Part shown: positions 62,286 to 64,000 of the stretch, piece by piece | How positions within the stretch are numbered: the stretch's first letter is position 1 | How the letters are laid out: each line of letters starts with the position of its first letter | Assembly (NCBI RefSeq): GCF_000384075.1 | Contig: NZ_KB913025.1 | Location: 4,089,901-4,153,900, forward strand | Source: Methylovulum miyakonense HT12 | GTDB lineage: Bacteria; Pseudomonadota; Gammaproteobacteria; Methylococcales; Methylomonadaceae | Length of the DNA stretch: 64,000 bases | Reading direction: 5' to 3' | Notes under the pieces: generated by a model | The model's database searches: none | What the model saw: only the letters and a program-made list of their open reading frames with translations | What the model was told of the DNA's origin: nothing | Translations under genes and position numbers: made by a program

Positions 62286-62837
62286 TTAATTCCTAGCCTT
62301 CACGCTATTGTAAAGTGTGGCACGGCAAACCTTGAGCAGTTTGGCGACCGCAGCCGGACTCTCGCCCCTGTCTAGCAATTCCCGCGCGTGTTTGACCTGT
62401 TCGCTGGAGAGTGACGGTTTACGCCCCAGCTTCTGGCCGCGCCGCTTCGCCGCCTTCAATCCGGCTTGGGTGCGTTCGATAATCAGTGACCGCTCGAACT
62501 CGGCTAGTGCCGCCAGTATGTGACCCATCAACCGCCCCGCCGCACTTCCGGTGTCGATGGCTTCGGTCAAGGACAGGAAGGCCACCCCCTTGCCTTGCAG
62601 TTCACCCAGCACCGCCACCAAATGCGACAGAGACCGCCCCAGACGGTCGAGCTTCCAGACCACCAACGTATCCCCAGCCCGTAGCAATTCAAGGCAGCGC
62701 GTCAATTCTGGCCGCTTGGCGACTGCGCCGCTGGCCGTGTCGGTAAAAATATACTCGCACCCCGCCTTAGTCAGGGCGTTAATCTGTAAATCCGCTTTTT
62801 GGTCATCGGTCGAGACCCGTGCATAACCGTATTTCAT
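62286..62837 (-). CDS. serine recombinase (resolvase/invertase family)
   Basis: From the ATG at 62837 the 183-residue product begins MKYGYARVSTDDQKADLQIN, with the nucleophilic serine in ARVSTDDQ and the arginines in VVWKLDRLGRSLSHLVAVL. The E-helix (GHILAALAEFERSLIIERTQ) and the C-terminal helix-turn-helix (ESPAAVAKLLKVCRATLYNS) complete a resolvase of the Tn3/Hin type. A longer in-frame start exists but would not be typical. An inverted repeat 62 bp upstream may be its binding site. Such resolvases resolve cointegrates or invert DNA; no transposase of a Tn3 type is nearby. Confidence 0.92.
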   Translation of the reverse strand: MKYGYARVSTDDQKADLQINALTKAGCEYIFTDTASGAVAKRPELTRCLELLRAGDTLVVWKLDRLGRSLSHLVAVLGELQGKGVAFLSLTEAIDTGSAAGRLMGHILAALAEFERSLIIERTQAGLKAAKRRGQKLGRKPSLSSEQVKHARELLDRGESPAAVAKLLKVCRATLYNSVKARN

Positions 62838-62898
62838 GCCCCTATTGTTAGACAAAATTGCTGGACTTGCAAGCCGTTGATATTGCGCGTTTTGCCGA

Positions 62899-62928
62899 TT
62901 GTCTAAAAAACCTTCATTTTTTAGACAA
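62899..62928. promoter_or_regulatory. inverted repeat upstream of the recombinase, putative res subsite
   Basis: TTGTCTAAAAAA and TTTTTTAGACAA form perfect 12-bp arms with a 6-bp spacer. A related half-site TTGTTAGACAA is at 62846-62856. The arrangement fits binding sites of the resolvase or its autoregulation. Confidence 0.6.
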
Positions 62929-62986
62929 CAAGAAAAAGATTTAATAAGCATTTTTAGGAGTGCTGTTTTCAACAGCGTAAGAAATT

Positions 62987-63718
62987 TTAATAATTCAACA
63001 GCAACTCAGCCATCCCGTCCAACTTAATCTTAATTTGTTTCCATCCGGGCATTTGTAAACTTAATAGTCTGTAGAATTCGGGACTGTGATTGTGTTCCTT
63101 TAGATGGCAAAGCTCATGGATAATCACGTAATCGATACATTCTGTGGGAGCCTTTATCAAATGCGGATTCAACAGGATATGTCCCTGAGGCGAACAGCTT
63201 CCCCATTGTTTCTTCATTGTCAGCAGTTTAATCGTGAGAGATTCGCCGTTCAGCCACAACACGCTAGGCACCAAAGCGTTTAGGCGGCGATGAAAAACTT
63301 GACGGGCGTGAGAGGCATACCAGTCTTTTAACAGTTGCCTCACTTTTTCACTGGAACGGTCGGCAGTGGCAACGTGTAATTGCCCTCTCAACAATTTCAC
63401 CGTAGGCGGATGATTGTTGGCCAACGCCACTATTTTTAAGGGATACCGCTTCCCCAAATAAAAATGACTTTCGCCGCTAATATATTGTCTGGGCAATACT
63501 TCCGATCGCGCTTCACGAATACGGAATAAGTTCAGGGATAACCAACGCGCACGCTTCAATACCGCTTGCTTAATCTGCTGTAAGTCAGCATCTTCCGGTG
63601 CATCCACTTGTACCCTCCCATCAGGATGGATATGGATGACAATCTTAGAAGTTTTACGGGTCAGAAAAGTGACTTGATAATGGATTTCCTCGCTACCGTA
63701 GCGAATGGTCTGTTGCAT
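62987..63718 (-). CDS. YgjP-like zinc metallopeptidase
   Basis: The 243-residue product has the active site IIHELCHLKEHNHSPEFYRL (HExxH plus a downstream His/Glu pattern of the YgjP/WSS1-like group) and the upstream KKQWGSCSPQGHILLNPHLI that always precedes it in YgjP proteins. The N-terminal region (VTFLTRKTSKIVIHIHPDGR) is typical too. Its start overlaps the stop of the type I restriction subunit gene (TAATG), a common gene order in which the peptidase follows hsdR. It may act on DNA-protein complexes or regulate the restriction enzyme; this is not settled. Confidence 0.9.
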   Translation of the reverse strand: MQQTIRYGSEEIHYQVTFLTRKTSKIVIHIHPDGRVQVDAPEDADLQQIKQAVLKRARWLSLNLFRIREARSEVLPRQYISGESHFYLGKRYPLKIVALANNHPPTVKLLRGQLHVATADRSSEKVRQLLKDWYASHARQVFHRRLNALVPSVLWLNGESLTIKLLTMKKQWGSCSPQGHILLNPHLIKAPTECIDYVIIHELCHLKEHNHSPEFYRLLSLQMPGWKQIKIKLDGMAELLLNY

Positions 63719-64000
63719 TAGCGTTCTTTGGACAGGCCGACACGGGTAATTTGCACGATATGTTCAATCACTTCCTTGGCTTTATCCATGCCAATCAGCT
63801 TAAACAACCGTGGCAATAAACTTTTACGAATTTCAGCTTCAATATTTTGCGGATTGACAGAGTTTTCCGCAACCGCCTTATCAACCACTTCGTCAATAGC
63901 AAAAGCTTCTCCGACATAATGGTTTATTTCCTCGGGTGACATGGCAACAAAAGCGTCTTCGCCGATAACCAATTTGAGCACACCGAAATAAGCCTTTGCG
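63718..64000 (-). CDS. hsdR: type I restriction endonuclease subunit R, C-terminal end (runs off the window)
   Basis: The minus-strand frame is open from the right edge, AKAYFGVLKLVIGEDAFVAM, and ends at a stop overlapping the YgjP gene start. The helical segment EEINHYVGEAFAIDEVVDKA and RLFKLIGMDKAKEVIEHIVQ matches the conserved C-terminal domain of HsdR proteins that associates with the methylase core. Only about 93 residues are visible, so the ATPase and nuclease parts are outside the window. Confidence 0.8.
   Translation of the reverse strand, partial: AKAYFGVLKLVIGEDAFVAMSPEEINHYVGEAFAIDEVVDKAVAENSVNPQNIEAEIRKSLLPRLFKLIGMDKAKEVIEHIVQITRVGLSKER

Noticed and set aside
61970-62296. 108-codon plus-strand frame in the AT-rich gap
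   Set aside because: It overlaps the IS630 start and has no ribosome-binding sequence; the minus-strand small gene after the recombinase is better supported.

Overview
The window looks like a chromosomal segment of a gammaproteobacterium, most likely a Methylococcales-type methanotroph. This is inferred from gene content and gene style (type II secretion locus, PEP-CTERM protein, many insertion sequences, ApbE/DUF3570/DUF4266 set, hemerythrin); no methane monooxygenase or rRNA gene is present to prove it.

Layout. 0-3.4 kb is an insertion-sequence graveyard: fragments of IS701/IS4-like, IS5 and IS3 elements, with an IS4 element inserted in the IS3 element and a 124-bp miniature element inserted in the IS4 transposase. 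3.5-4.9 kb holds a PEP-CTERM metalloprotease and a putative lipoprotein. 4.9-12.6 kb is a tight four-gene minus-strand operon (GMC oxidoreductase, alpha/beta hydrolase with a cysteine nucleophile, metallophosphoesterase, membrane-anchored RoxA-like di-heme cytochrome) that looks like an envelope lipid or isoprenoid oxidation pathway. 13.3-17.6 kb is a plus-strand group (orphan protein, amine oxidase, small orphan, GST, hemerythrin, AlkB-like dioxygenase), followed by a methyltransferase and a flavodoxin on the minus strand. 19.4-22.5 kb has an ApaH-like protein that has lost its catalytic residues, ilvA and rpiA. 22.6-33.4 kb is a complete type II secretion operon on the minus strand (gspE to gspD).

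34.3-35.6 kb encodes an extremely aspartate-rich secreted protein of about 27 DxDxDG-type repeats. 35.6-37.2 kb is a membrane-fused spermidine-synthase-like protein. 37.4-44.8 kb is a same-strand set of envelope genes: ApbE, a double-barrel DUF3570 fusion rich in His and Met, DUF4266, a TlpA-like thioredoxin, two paralogous secreted proteins, an STN-HEAT protein and a secreted protein whose predicted mature N-terminus is histidine. This is the best candidate for an undescribed (copper- or redox-linked) system. 45.3-52.4 kb is housekeeping: secA, a DUF502 protein, fbp, SemiSWEET, a fatty-acid-hydroxylase-like protein and hemF.

52.5-64 kb is accessory again: an intact IS1595 element, a TonB-dependent receptor with a PepSY reductase-like partner, an intact ISAs1 element, a 900-bp patch of Tn7/Tn5053-style repeated end sites, a truncated membrane protein abutting an IS630 element that has a likely programmed frameshift, a serine recombinase with a small membrane protein, and a YgjP-type metallopeptidase overlapping the end of a type I restriction subunit gene that runs off the window.
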